Assembly (NCBI GenBank): GCA_034440235.1
Contig: JAWXBR010000062.1
Span: 1 to 64,000, forward strand
Source: JAWXBR01 sp034440235
Lineage (GTDB): Bacteria; Bacteroidota; Ignavibacteria; Kapaibacteriales; Kapaibacteriaceae
DNA: 64,000 nt
Direction of reading: 5' to 3'
This document shows positions 8,701 to 16,668 of the stretch, piece by piece. Each line of letters opens with the position of its first letter. Position 1 is the first letter of the stretch. The notes below the pieces were generated by a model. It was not told where the DNA came from and made no database searches. It saw only the letters and a program-made list of their open reading frames with translations. A program made the translations under genes and the position numbers.

Positions 8701-9002
8701 CATTCTTCGAAGAGCATGGTTTACACTCAGAGCAGGTTCTGAAGCACTATGAAGGACGTCCAAGTATTATCGATCAAATTGCTAACGGCGAGGTGCAGTT
8801 GTTAATCAACACCCCGTTGGGTGAGAATGCTCGGTATGACGAATTCATTATGGGTCAGACCGCAATGCGATATAAAGTCCCGTTCTTCACAACACTCGCT
8901 GCTGCCGAGGCGTCTCTCGTTGGCATCAAGGCTGTGCGTACAGAGACAGTTTCGTCTGTATCCCTGCAGGAGTACTATGCGGCGGACGCCACCCGCGCTT
9001 GA
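5736..9002 (+). CDS. carB: Carbamoyl-phosphate synthase large subunit
   Basis: Makes carbamoyl phosphate from bicarbonate, ammonia and two ATP for pyrimidines and arginine. The 1088-residue length is that of full CarB. The first ATP-grasp half begins IIGSGPIVIGQACEFDYSG and the second half repeats it as ILGSGPNRIGQGIEFDYCC near residue 570. Each half also has a FGGQ or MGGQ motif and a metal-binding EVNPR or EMNPR motif. The C-terminal 140 residues form the MGS-like allosteric domain. carA is not in the window, so the glutaminase subunit must be encoded elsewhere. It directly follows pyrB, and an AGCCCCTT octamer fills most of the 9-bp gap. Confidence 0.98.
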   Translation: MPRRNDLKCILIIGSGPIVIGQACEFDYSGTQACKVLMEEGYRVVLINSNPATIMTDSQFAHATYVEPITPGFIEEVIKKERPEAILPTMGGQVALNAAVALHNTGILAKYNVELIGSKVESIHKAEDRQEFTEAMNKIGMEVPVGGFVHDEVEGLAMIEQIGFPAIIRPSFTMGGTGGGIAYNIEEYRDQLRSGLLASPSHRVLVEESIIGWKEYELEVMRDTKDNVVIVCSIENVDPMGVHTGDSITVAPAQTLTDKEYQRMRDAALKIIREIGVETGGSNIQFAIDPKDGRMVVIEMNPRVSRSSALASKATGFPIAKIAAKLAVGYTLDEIVNDITKATPACFEPSIDYVVVKVPRWDFEKFRESDNSLGVQMKSIGEAMAFGRTFKEALQKSLRSLEQGRFGLGFDKIEHLNIDAPADADLAPLRGRLRLRTSTSIHDLFDALLYGMSTSEIHALTKYDPWFIEQCREIVDEGQALQTDVAVSGITVLDAARMFRLKSIGYCDVQLALLTSTTESSIRALRKRLGVTPVYKTVDTCAAEFESETPYHFSTYASENEAIRTDRKKIVILGSGPNRIGQGIEFDYCCVQGVFAIRSLGYEAIMVNCNPETVSTDYDTTNRLYFEPLTFEDVMNIIDVEQPDGVIITFGGQTPLKLAQQLDDAGVNLIGTSPEGIDLAEDRKRFGDLLARLSIPCPPWGTTLRVDEAADIADRIGYPVLVRPSYVLGGRAMQICYREESLRSYMQNALAQDPTRPVLIDHFLENAYEFDVDAVSDGTSTMIGGLMQHIEEAGVHSGDSTSVLPPYNTAPAIVEKMLAYTRELARELNVVGLLNIQFAVQNDVVYVLEVNPRASRTVPFVSKATGTNLAVLATRVMLGEKLVDMNVRDFNMDMGRIAIKESVFPFAKFPKVSVFLGPEMRSTGEVMGMDASFGMAIVKAHLSAGNALPTQGSVFISLSTHDKTPRAVEIARGYTELGFALMATRGTAAFFEEHGLHSEQVLKHYEGRPSIIDQIANGEVQLLINTPLGENARYDEFIMGQTAMRYKVPFFTTLAAAEASLVGIKAVRTETVSSVSLQEYYAADATRA

Positions 9003-9867
9003 GCAGCTGTGGACTGTAATTGACATCGTGCGATGGGCTACAGACTACTTCGCTCATAAGGGTGTAGACAGTCCTAGGCTAACCATCGAACTAATGTTGT
9101 GCTCTGTACTCGACGTTCAGCGTATTCGGCTATATACCGAACATGAACGCCCTCTACTCAAAAACGAGCTCAGACAGCTTCGCAGCATGATTACACGTCG
9201 TGCGCAGCACGAGCCCCTTCAATACATTCTTGGCAAGGCAGACTTTTACGGACTCTCGCTGAAGGTGTCGCCGGATGTCTTAATACCACGTCCAGAGACA
9301 GAAATTCTAGCGGAACGATGCATTCGAATACTGAGCACAATGCCTGATGCTCGGTGCCTTGATGTCGGCACAGGTTCGGGGTGTATTGCTATTTCTGTAG
9401 CAGTACACGCCGTTCATTCTATGTGGGTTGGTATCGATATTAGTACGGGTGCAGTAGCAGTTGCGCAGGAAAACGTCACACAACATGATGTAGCAGCTAG
9501 GGTTCAAATCATCCAGGCTGACATTAGAACGTATGCTCCTGACCAACTTTTTGATGTACTCGTGATGAACCCCCCATACATACCGTCGGCAGAGGTACCT
9601 ACACTCGAGCAAAATGTGCGTGATTATGAGCCACATGTTGCTCTTACCGATGACTATGATGGACTAACGTTCTATAGAATTATAGCCGAAAGGGCAGCCG
9701 AGATCATGAAGCAGGATGCTACCATACTACTTGAAATCGGTCACGGACAGAGCGAAGATGTAAAAGCGATTTTTCAGGAAAGGGGCTATGGCGTAGACGT
9801 ACTAAACGACCTAGAGAACATTCCCCGCGTATGCATCGTCCGTCGACGCCCGATTACGATCTCGTAA
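8977..9867 (+). CDS. prmC: Peptide chain release factor N5-glutamine methyltransferase
   Basis: Methylates the GGQ glutamine of release factors RF1 and RF2 using S-adenosylmethionine. The ATG at 8977 lies inside the end of carB and has CAGGAG 4 bp before it. It gives a 296-residue protein of normal family length, while an upstream in-frame start at 8821 would add residues that are only carB read out of frame. Motifs present are the N-terminal PrmC helical domain, ILGKADFYGL, LIPRPETE, the SAM-binding LDVGTGSGCIA, and the catalytic NPPY in MNPPYIPSAEV. It ends the pyrB-carB-prmC operon. Confidence 0.95.
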   Translation: MRRTPPALEQLWTVIDIVRWATDYFAHKGVDSPRLTIELMLCSVLDVQRIRLYTEHERPLLKNELRQLRSMITRRAQHEPLQYILGKADFYGLSLKVSPDVLIPRPETEILAERCIRILSTMPDARCLDVGTGSGCIAISVAVHAVHSMWVGIDISTGAVAVAQENVTQHDVAARVQIIQADIRTYAPDQLFDVLVMNPPYIPSAEVPTLEQNVRDYEPHVALTDDYDGLTFYRIIAERAAEIMKQDATILLEIGHGQSEDVKAIFQERGYGVDVLNDLENIPRVCIVRRRPITIS

Positions 9868-9874
9868 CAACCAT

Positions 9875-9906
9875 GGGACACCCTGTGTCCCTTAGCCTCT
9901 ATTTTT
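9875..9906 (+). terminator. Probable terminator after prmC
   Basis: GGGACAC and GTGTCCC form a 7-bp stem with a 3-base loop. A short T run (ATTTTT) comes only about 10 bases later, so termination may be weak or need a factor. The structure sits between two transcription units. Confidence 0.5.
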
Positions 9907-9949
9907 CGTAGTTTCGGCCCGCTCCGTATTTGAAGGTTTTAACAAGAGA

Positions 9950-10312
9950 ATGAAAGTCATGGAGCACGAGCAGATTCGGATTCGAGTAGAAGAAGGCTTC
10001 AGCATTATCGAATTGGCGGGACAATTTGTGGGTGGTGACGAGACCGACGCTCTCCAGGAGGTTTTACAGGATGTCGCAAATAAAGAGACACAGGTTTTCA
10101 TTGACATGTCGGACGTTTCATTTGCGAATTCGTCATTTCTTAGCGCGTTGCTTTCAGCACATGCACCCATAACTCGGCGAGGAGCTCGATTGGTGATCGT
10201 GGGCATAAGTCCAACAATTGCCCAGGTTTTCACTATCACGAAGCTTGATCTGATTTTCACGATTTACGACACAATCGCTCAAGCATTTGAGCACAACAAC
10301 ACAAACGACTAA
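9950..10312 (+). CDS. STAS-domain protein (anti-sigma factor antagonist type)
   Basis: A single STAS domain of 120 residues, like SpoIIAA/RsbV, which bind anti-sigma kinases and are switched by phosphorylation of a serine. The strand-helix region VFIDMSDVSFANSSFLSALLS matches the family site where the serine lies just before the second helix (here the SS pair). No kinase or phosphatase is adjacent, so its partner is unknown. An AAGAG ribosome-site-like sequence precedes the ATG. It is followed by the ExbB gene after 31 bp and may be co-transcribed with it. Confidence 0.75.
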   Translation: MKVMEHEQIRIRVEEGFSIIELAGQFVGGDETDALQEVLQDVANKETQVFIDMSDVSFANSSFLSALLSAHAPITRRGARLVIVGISPTIAQVFTITKLDLIFTIYDTIAQAFEHNNTND

Positions 10313-10343
10313 TCATTACACATCTGTTTTATTTGGGTGAAGC

Positions 10344-11135
10344 ATGAAGAACTGGACCAATACGATCATCGTCCTTGCCAGCATAGTTGCGGCTTACTTG
10401 GTATTCTATCTCGTGCTGGGAGCAGCCGGGAACTTCACCGACGCTAACGGGAAGTATGATCCACACGTTCCAACGAATGCGCTTGGTATGATCTTTACAG
10501 GCGGTCCGCTTGTTGGTCTGCTTATAGCGTGCATCCTGTTGGCCATTACGTATATCGTAGAGCGTATGCTCTCGATTGGTAAGGCACAGGGTAAGGCTGA
10601 CATGCATGCCTTCGGTAAGCGCGTAGTCGACCTTGTTGCAAAGGGCAACTACGACGCTGCGTTAAAAGAATGTGATGCTCAGCGAGGTTCACTTGCAAAC
10701 ATCCTTCGGGCTGCAGTAGAGCGTTTCAAGGCAGTTGAGAACGATGTCACGCTAAATGCAGACCAAAAAATGCAAGAAGTGCAAAGAGTAATCGACGAGA
10801 ACATGAACCTCGAAACTCCGCTCCTTGAAAAGAACTTGGTTATTCTGTCGACTGTTGCTTCTGTAGCAACGATGATTGGTCTTCTCGGGACTACGGTCGG
10901 TATGATTCGTGCCTTCCAAGCCTTGGGCGCGGGAGGAACGGTATCTGCCCAGTCGCTCTCTATCGGTATCTCAGAGGCGCTGTACAACACCGCAGGTGGT
11001 CTCGTAGCTGCTATTCTTGCAATCGTGGCATTTAACTTCTTTACGACGAAGGTTGACTCTTTTGTGTATACGATGGACGAAACCATTCTTGACCTTACTG
11101 AGACGATAGCCGTACGCACAGGCGTGAAGGTCTAA
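10344..11135 (+). CDS. exbB: MotA/TolQ/ExbB proton channel family protein
   Basis: Inner-membrane proton channel that powers TonB or Tol-type work on the outer membrane. The 263-residue protein has three long hydrophobic segments: one near the N-terminus, one around residues 50-70, and the last two close together near 165-240. It shows the conserved LLGTTVGMIRAF stretch and SIGISEALYNTAGGLVAAI, both signatures of the ExbB/TolQ family. It is followed by two ExbD genes and TonB, so it works as the pump of that complex. ExbB is preferred over TolQ because of the TonB neighbour. Confidence 0.9.
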   Translation: MKNWTNTIIVLASIVAAYLVFYLVLGAAGNFTDANGKYDPHVPTNALGMIFTGGPLVGLLIACILLAITYIVERMLSIGKAQGKADMHAFGKRVVDLVAKGNYDAALKECDAQRGSLANILRAAVERFKAVENDVTLNADQKMQEVQRVIDENMNLETPLLEKNLVILSTVASVATMIGLLGTTVGMIRAFQALGAGGTVSAQSLSIGISEALYNTAGGLVAAILAIVAFNFFTTKVDSFVYTMDETILDLTETIAVRTGVKV

Positions 11136-11157
11136 GCACTTTTCTAAGGAAGAAGAC

Positions 11158-11685
11158 ATGTCGAAGGTCAAGAAAAAACGTGTTGGATTTGTGCTGGACA
11201 TGACTCCGCTCGTGGACATTACCTTTCTGTTGCTAACGTTTTTCATGTTTACTGCAAAGTTCAAATCCGAATCCGAAGCCGATCAGAAATACACGATCAG
11301 ACGTCCACAGGTCTTGCCTGATACTCTCGTGTTGCCAGACAAAGACCTGGTTATGATTAAGATCGGAATCGACAGCGTTGCAAAAGACACTGCGTACTGG
11401 TTCTCGATGGTGAACGAACAGGATGTAATAAATCTCCGCGATAAGATGCGTGAGAAGTCATTTCCTGGGATATCTCCTACGACTTCGTCGTATAAGATTA
11501 CAGACACTACGTGGTTAGGCACAGCCGTCATGTTTGCAAGACAGGTGAACACGAGTAACCAGCTAAAGTTTGCAATCGACGCCGACCGAAACGTCAGGTA
11601 CAAATGGGTTGAGCGTGCGATCGATCAGATGAAGAAGTACAACGCTACTGCCATCAATTTCGTCACCGAGAAAAAACAAGGATAA
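11158..11685 (+). CDS. exbD: ExbD/TolR family biopolymer transporter (first copy)
   Basis: 175 residues with a basic N-terminus and one membrane helix containing LDMTPLVDITFLLLTFFMF. The Asp in PLVD is the proton-carrying residue of the ExbD/TolR family. The remainder is a periplasmic domain. Two ExbD paralogues in tandem, of which this is the first, are common in Bacteroidota. An AAGGAAGAAG ribosome site precedes the start. Expected to form a stator complex with the preceding ExbB. Confidence 0.9.
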   Translation: MSKVKKKRVGFVLDMTPLVDITFLLLTFFMFTAKFKSESEADQKYTIRRPQVLPDTLVLPDKDLVMIKIGIDSVAKDTAYWFSMVNEQDVINLRDKMREKSFPGISPTTSSYKITDTTWLGTAVMFARQVNTSNQLKFAIDADRNVRYKWVERAIDQMKKYNATAINFVTEKKQG

Positions 11686-11689
11686 CGTT

Positions 11690-12238
11690 ATGTCTGGTGG
11701 AGGTGAATCCCTTGGCGGTGGCGGAAAATCTAGACGGGGCGGTAACAGCAAGCGCAAGGTAAAGAAGCGTTTGGGGTTCCGTCTTGACATGACTCCGCTT
11801 GTGGACATTACATTCTTGCTTCTGACGTTTTTTATGCTCACGACGTCGATGCTCACGCCTCAGACGCTACAGTTGAATGTCCCTCGCGAACCCGAAGAAA
11901 TTGACGTGAAGTGTTCAGAGTTGATGACAATTCGCATTCGTCCAGATGGCGCAATATTTTATAATGTTTGCACAGACGAACCTACAAGGGTCGATCTAAA
12001 AGGCCTTCGCAAGGTTGTTACCGAACAAAATATTGCTCTTAAGAACAAACTAATTGTGTCGCTTAAAGCTTCACCCGAAGGTGTGTACGGAACAGTCGCT
12101 CAGGTTCTAGACATCCTTCGAGCGTCAGAGCCTGACATCATTGCTGGTCTCAACAAGATTGGCATTGATAAGCGGGACCGCAAGTTTACTGTTGCTCCGT
12201 GGACAGAAGAAGACACGAAGGAGACAAGCGGACTATGA
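11690..12238 (+). CDS. exbD: ExbD/TolR family biopolymer transporter (second copy)
   Basis: 182 residues. The N-terminus is glycine-rich (SGGGESLGGGGKS) and then strongly basic. It is followed by the same MTPLVDITFLLLTFF helix with its essential Asp as in the first copy, though the periplasmic part differs. Paired ExbD copies may form a mixed dimer. The stop overlaps the TonB start by ATGA, so translation of the two is likely coupled. Confidence 0.9.
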   Translation: MSGGGESLGGGGKSRRGGNSKRKVKKRLGFRLDMTPLVDITFLLLTFFMLTTSMLTPQTLQLNVPREPEEIDVKCSELMTIRIRPDGAIFYNVCTDEPTRVDLKGLRKVVTEQNIALKNKLIVSLKASPEGVYGTVAQVLDILRASEPDIIAGLNKIGIDKRDRKFTVAPWTEEDTKETSGL

Positions 12239-13002
12239 GTACTGCAGTTGCTACAGCACCACTTAGATATGGTGCAACCGAGCTTAAAGAGCTTATTGCA
12301 AGAAACACCAAGCGGGCATTCTATTTTACTGTCTCGCTTCTGCTTCTGTTGTTTTTGTTCAGCTTTGCGTACAAGTTGATCAAGGACATCATGTTTCCAC
12401 CGCCGAATGTAGTTCGAGTTCTGCTTACAAAGGCAACACTACAATCGCTAGCACCACCGCCAGTAGACAACGCGCCTCCGCCCCCTCCTCCGCCCCTTGC
12501 CCCTCCACCACCAGGTCCAGCCGCACGTGCAGGAACGCCTGTTGCTGTTCCAGATGCCCTTATCGCACCCGATGAAAAAGAATTTGCCAACATCGAAGAC
12601 ATCAGTGCGGCAAATTCTCAGGGTGGCGGCGATGGTACCGGATTTGCAGAGGTTGGCGACCCAAATGGCGGTCTACAAATCGAGCAGCGCGAAGAAGAAC
12701 TTGGAATCGACGACTTCATTGCCGTCGAAGTAGAAATAAGATTTGATAACGAAGACTTGAAAAAACGAGTGGTGTACCCGCCAATTGCTCGGAGCAGTGG
12801 ATTAGAAGGATCGGTTACCGTAGGTGTGTACGTAACCAAGACCGGTAAGGTCGATAAGGTTCAGATTATTCAATCCGACAACGCGATTTTTGACGCCGCT
12901 GCTATGAAGGCCGTCAGAGAAACGGTATACGCACCAGCTATACAAAACGGTACACCGGTTGGCTCTTGGATGAGAATCCCCGTAAAATTTCGTCTTCGCT
13001 AA
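12235..13002 (+). CDS. tonB: Energy transducer TonB
   Basis: Transfers energy from ExbBD to outer-membrane transporters. The ATG at 12235 overlaps the exbD stop and yields 255 residues; a longer in-frame start at 12199 would lie inside exbD. The order is classic: a cytoplasmic start of about 35 residues, a membrane helix near residues 28-48, a proline-rich spacer with several runs of 5-7 Pro, then a C-terminal TonB domain with VVYPPIARSSGLEGSVTVG and a VYAPAIQNGTPVGSWMRIPVKF end. No TonB-dependent receptor is in the window, so its cargo is unknown. Confidence 0.93.
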   Translation: MSTAVATAPLRYGATELKELIARNTKRAFYFTVSLLLLLFLFSFAYKLIKDIMFPPPNVVRVLLTKATLQSLAPPPVDNAPPPPPPPLAPPPPGPAARAGTPVAVPDALIAPDEKEFANIEDISAANSQGGGDGTGFAEVGDPNGGLQIEQREEELGIDDFIAVEVEIRFDNEDLKKRVVYPPIARSSGLEGSVTVGVYVTKTGKVDKVQIIQSDNAIFDAAAMKAVRETVYAPAIQNGTPVGSWMRIPVKFRLR

Positions 13003-13017
13003 CTACACATTACGCTA

Positions 13018-13212
13018 GTGTTTGCTGTCAACGTGGGTATCCGAATTCTCGTTGTGCTCGTTGGCATAGCAGTACTCTTACGTCTACCTCCGTTTGACGG
13101 AGATGTAATGCAATCACCAATTCAAGAAATATTTGGTGTGATTGTCATTTTGTACGGATGCTACCGTGTCTTTTCGTACGTGTCCCTCAGACGTCGTAAA
13201 CATGAGAACTAA
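13018..13212 (+). CDS. Small two-helix membrane protein of unknown function
   Basis: 64 residues from a GTG start, 15 bp after tonB. Two hydrophobic segments (about residues 4-22 and 36-54) are joined by a short loop with PPFDGD. The C-terminus is basic (LRRRKHEN). It fills the gap between tonB and the substrate-binding lipoprotein on the same strand, so it looks like a real member of the operon. No family was recognised. Confidence 0.6.
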   Translation: MFAVNVGIRILVVLVGIAVLLRLPPFDGDVMQSPIQEIFGVIVILYGCYRVFSYVSLRRRKHEN

Positions 13213-13239
13213 GGCACCTTAATCGATAAAGGCAACGCT

Positions 13240-14166
13240 ATGAATAATACTACGTGGGCTATTGCAACATTGGTGATTGTAGTGATTTGTAGTGGTTGTA
13301 ACAACTCTACTCCAGAGACTCAAGACCAGTCGGCAATAAGTGGTAACGCTACCGTAATGTGCGATGTGCAAGTGGTCGAAATGATTCGCACTTCTGCAGC
13401 AGGCTTTAGTGTCGATTACCCTAAGGCCACAGTCAGTTTTTCGCCAATGCCTGGCCGTGATGCTATTCGAGAACTTTTGGCAGGTCGTACAGACGGAATT
13501 ATCGTGGCCAGAAATTATCTCGCTGACGAAGACTCGGTAATAAAGGGGAGCGGCCTGACATATCCGAGAACCCTCCTGGCTAAAGATGCTCTAGTCTTTT
13601 ACGCGAGCAAGTCCTTCCCGTATGACACAATGTCGAGTGTACATATCAAGTCCTGGTTCAGCGGCGCGATTGCTGAGAAAGAGATGAAGACTCTCTATCC
13701 TAAGCTGAAAGGTGTTCCCCCTGTGTTTGTTGTGCCAATGCCGTCGTCGATTTACTCAAACATTGTGAACATCCTCGGAGCTCCTCCGTTGAAGGGTCGA
13801 CTAACTGCGCTACCATCAAGGGATTCGATACAGAAGCGTATGCTGAATGGTAGCAACGGACTTATCGGATTGGGATACCTCTCGCAATTCGCAAAAGATA
13901 GTTCGGTGAAAATGTTGCGTCTTAGCTACAACGATTCCACTGGAACGTATCAGCCCCCAAAGGTTGTCCATGCTGCCAACCTCATTCAAGGCATGTACCC
14001 GTTTCCAGTTCCCATCTACTTTGTACTGAAAAACACACCAAGTCAGCATAGTCTTTCGTCTGGTATGATGCAGTATCTGTCTAGGGACGCAAAAGCACAA
14101 GCTGTGTTCTTTAATACAGGCATCGAACCTGGGTACGCAAAGATTGAACTCATTCTCCCGGAATAA
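13240..14166 (+). CDS. PstS-like periplasmic substrate-binding lipoprotein
   Basis: 308 residues with a signal peptide ending in the lipobox-like CSGC (Cys20), so probably membrane-anchored. The pattern of an early VxCDVQVVEMIRTSAAGF stretch, the GRDAIRELLAGRTDGIIVAR stretch and a late GLIGLGYLSQFA resembles the PBP-like domain of phosphate ABC transporter binding proteins. No PstABC genes follow; it sits instead between a Ton system and a TPR protein. It may sense or deliver a small anion or peptide to that system. The ligand is not known. Confidence 0.65.
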   Translation: MNNTTWAIATLVIVVICSGCNNSTPETQDQSAISGNATVMCDVQVVEMIRTSAAGFSVDYPKATVSFSPMPGRDAIRELLAGRTDGIIVARNYLADEDSVIKGSGLTYPRTLLAKDALVFYASKSFPYDTMSSVHIKSWFSGAIAEKEMKTLYPKLKGVPPVFVVPMPSSIYSNIVNILGAPPLKGRLTALPSRDSIQKRMLNGSNGLIGLGYLSQFAKDSSVKMLRLSYNDSTGTYQPPKVVHAANLIQGMYPFPVPIYFVLKNTPSQHSLSSGMMQYLSRDAKAQAVFFNTGIEPGYAKIELILPE

Positions 14167-14173
14167 CACGTAT

Positions 14174-15883
14174 ATGCGGAAATCAATCGCCACGATCGTT
14201 CTTACACTTCTGCTGACGATTACCCTGGCAGCACAGAACGATTTCAAAGAAGCGCAACGCCTAGTCTCTGATGGAGACTACGCCGCTGCGGTCGTTTACA
14301 TACGTAAGGCAGTTCGGGCAAATCAGGATGATGCAAAAACACTTGCACTAGCGTCGCAGATCTACCTTGAGCTCGACCTAGCAGATTCTGCTGTGATGTA
14401 CGGACGTCGTGCGTTCGACGAAGACAACTCAAATAGCGACTACCTTCGCGTCTACTCTCGGGCTCTCATCGATGCTGGTAAAGCATCTGAGGCCGTTCCG
14501 ATGTTACGTGCTCGCATGAAGAAAAAGGATGAGGTTGGCACGTCTTTGCTTCTGACCGACGCACTTTTGGCAGCCGATAGCGTTTCGCAGGCAGAAATTG
14601 TTGCGACTGCTGCTAAAGCAAAACATGCGAAAAATGCCGAAGCGTGGCTAGCACTCGGAAACCTCTACTTTGATTACAAACCGCAGCCCGTTCTTGAACT
14701 AGCAATTCAGAACTTCGAAGAGGCGACCAAACTCGACAACAACCTAATTCAAGCACATTTTAACCTTGCCCAGTCTTACTGGAAAATGGCAAATCGTGAA
14801 TCGGATAAGGACCTTGGCAATGAGCTATTCAAACGTTCGCTTCAGGCGTGGAACACCGTAACCGATCTCGATCCGAAGAATGCTAGAGCTTGGTTCGAGC
14901 AAGGCAAGATCTTCTATTTGGCCAAACGTTATACGGACGCAAAATTTGCCCTTGGCAAATACCGCGAGCTACGTCCGGTAGGAACCGGCAACCCTCTCGC
15001 ATCATGGTACCTAGGCAACGCATACTACGAACTGCGTCAGTGCGACTCTGCACAGCAACATTTAAAGGATGCCGCTGCACAAATCGATTCGGTGCGCAAT
15101 AAAGCGTCGCTCATCATGGCTCGTTGCCTTTTCTTTGCCAAAGATTTCCCTGGCAGTGTTGTACGCTTTACCGAAGCTAAAAATGCCAATCTGCTTGAGC
15201 CCACCGATTTCTGGTATTACGGTGCTGCATTGGTTGTTGCCGGAGATACGGCGCAGGCGATTGCAACGATGGACCAGGCGTCGAGGCTCGACCCTAAAAA
15301 CTGCGGACTGATGTTCAAATATGCTGTGCTGTTAAACAGTAAAGGCCAGAACGCTGCATCAAGTCGCATCTACAACCAGCGACTAGAACACTGTAAAGAC
15401 TCGCTCGAAGCACGCATTTACGCGCTGATTGGCAATAACTTCTATGCCGACAGCCTTGTAGACTCAGCGTCTTTTTATTACGCTAAAGCTGTCACAACAG
15501 AACCTACAAACCTGTACTTTTTGAGCCGTCAGGCCGAGATCTATAACGTTCGAGGCGATGTAGCCAATGCTAATGCGATGTTCACAAAAATCTACGAAAT
15601 GGGCAAAGACCGCGTGGGTGAAGACCGCATTCAGGCCGAACGAGCAAGTGTCAGACTGGCTGCGATCTGTCTTCAGGACAAAAACTATGCTTGCGTGATA
15701 GAAAACGCTAAGCGTGCTACGGCTCTAAATCCTAAATCTCTCTCAGCATGGATTTATTTAGGGGTCGGAAACCAAGGGGCCGGAAATAAGGAAGAAGCAT
15801 GTAGGGGATATCGCGAAGCACTGAAGCTCGACCCGTCGAGCAAGGTGGCGAGAGACAACATGAAGTCACTCGATTGTCCGTAA
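14174..15883 (+). CDS. Exported tetratricopeptide-repeat protein
   Basis: 569 residues starting MRKSIATIVLTLLLTITLAAQ, a signal peptide that ends in AAQ. The rest is almost all TPR helices, with units such as NAEAWLALGNLYFD, NARAWFEQGKIFYLAKRY and SLSAWIYLGVGNQGAG. A longer start at 14144 would overlap the previous gene and lose the signal peptide. TPR proteins scaffold complexes; this one should act in the periplasm, in the same operon as ExbB-ExbD-ExbD-TonB and the PstS-like lipoprotein. Confidence 0.8.
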   Translation: MRKSIATIVLTLLLTITLAAQNDFKEAQRLVSDGDYAAAVVYIRKAVRANQDDAKTLALASQIYLELDLADSAVMYGRRAFDEDNSNSDYLRVYSRALIDAGKASEAVPMLRARMKKKDEVGTSLLLTDALLAADSVSQAEIVATAAKAKHAKNAEAWLALGNLYFDYKPQPVLELAIQNFEEATKLDNNLIQAHFNLAQSYWKMANRESDKDLGNELFKRSLQAWNTVTDLDPKNARAWFEQGKIFYLAKRYTDAKFALGKYRELRPVGTGNPLASWYLGNAYYELRQCDSAQQHLKDAAAQIDSVRNKASLIMARCLFFAKDFPGSVVRFTEAKNANLLEPTDFWYYGAALVVAGDTAQAIATMDQASRLDPKNCGLMFKYAVLLNSKGQNAASSRIYNQRLEHCKDSLEARIYALIGNNFYADSLVDSASFYYAKAVTTEPTNLYFLSRQAEIYNVRGDVANANAMFTKIYEMGKDRVGEDRIQAERASVRLAAICLQDKNYACVIENAKRATALNPKSLSAWIYLGVGNQGAGNKEEACRGYREALKLDPSSKVARDNMKSLDCP

Positions 15884-15887
15884 GTCG

Positions 15888-15919
15888 TTTGGCAAATTGA
15901 CATTACATCCGTAATTTTG
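15888..15919 (+). promoter_or_regulatory. Bacteroidota-type promoter for the DUF177-rpmF operon
   Basis: TTTG at 15888-15891, a 20-bp spacer, then TAATTTTG at 15912-15919 match the Bacteroidota consensus (TTTG, about 20 bp, TAnnTTTG). It lies between the TPR gene stop and DUF177. The leader before the DUF177 ATG would be about 30 bases and contains CAGGTAG. Confidence 0.75.
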
Positions 15920-15952
15920 TAGTCTTGTCTACAGCACCCAGGGCAGGTAGCC

Positions 15953-16477
15953 ATGATTGGCATTGACATAACGGGGATGCGAGACGGACAGCACAACGTC
16001 GAAACATCACATCCAGTATCAGATATTACGGGCCTTGGCCCGGAATACACTGGTACGGTCGACATCACGGGTGTTGTGGTTCGTAGAGGTCCAAAGTTTA
16101 CGGTGATTGTGACATGTGACGCAAACGCACACCTAGTGTGTGACCGTTCACTTGAAGAGTATGATGAGCCGATCACCTTCGACCTGGATCTAGACTTCGT
16201 AACCGATTCGTCACTGGCCAGTACACAACGGAAAGTCCCCGAAGCTCTGGACGACGAAGCGGTGCGAGCAATTCGAGACGAAGACAACTACATTGATTTA
16301 ACCGAAGACATTCGTCAGGAGTTAACGGTCGCACTTCCGATGCGCCGAGTAGCTCCGGCTTATAGAGACAAGAATTTGGAAGAAATTTTTCCGGCAATTG
16401 CGGAAAGCGACAAGGGTCCTTCCGATGAAACTGCCGATGGACGATGGGAAGCTTTGAAGAAATTGAAACGACAGTAG
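15953..16477 (+). CDS. DUF177 (YceD) family protein
   Basis: 174 residues with the DUF177 hallmarks: a CDANAHLVCDRSLEEY segment with two Cys, and the later DLTEDIRQELTVALPMR, which matches the family's I-D-L-x-E-D-I-R-E-x-L pattern. In many bacteria this gene stands directly before rpmF, as here. YceD-like proteins are linked to 23S rRNA or ribosome assembly in some organisms, and plant and bacterial homologues affect rRNA accumulation. It is the first gene of the fatty acid/phospholipid block. Confidence 0.85.
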   Translation: MIGIDITGMRDGQHNVETSHPVSDITGLGPEYTGTVDITGVVVRRGPKFTVIVTCDANAHLVCDRSLEEYDEPITFDLDLDFVTDSSLASTQRKVPEALDDEAVRAIRDEDNYIDLTEDIRQELTVALPMRRVAPAYRDKNLEEIFPAIAESDKGPSDETADGRWEALKKLKRQ

Positions 16478-16487
16478 GAACGAGAAC

Positions 16488-16664
16488 ATGCCAAATCCAA
16501 AACGCCGTCACTCTAAACAACGTAGTGCTAAACGACGCACGCACTACAAGGCGTCCGCGCCAGCAGTGATGAATTGCCCGAACTGCAGCTCGGTAAAACA
16601 GCCGCACATTGTCTGCCATACGTGTGGATACTACAACGGCCGCAAGATTCTGTCTGTAGACTAA
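16488..16664 (+). CDS. rpmF: 50S ribosomal protein L32
   Basis: 58 residues read directly from ATG 16488 to TAA 16662. It begins MPNPKRRHSKQRSAKRR, the usual basic L32 start. It contains two CxxC pairs, NCPNC and VCHTC, that bind zinc in the C4 form of L32, and ends GYYNGRKILSVD. Length and order (DUF177, rpmF, plsX, fabH) match the conserved bacterial cluster. Confidence 0.97.
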   Translation: MPNPKRRHSKQRSAKRRTHYKASAPAVMNCPNCSSVKQPHIVCHTCGYYNGRKILSVD

Positions 16665-16668
16665 ATCC

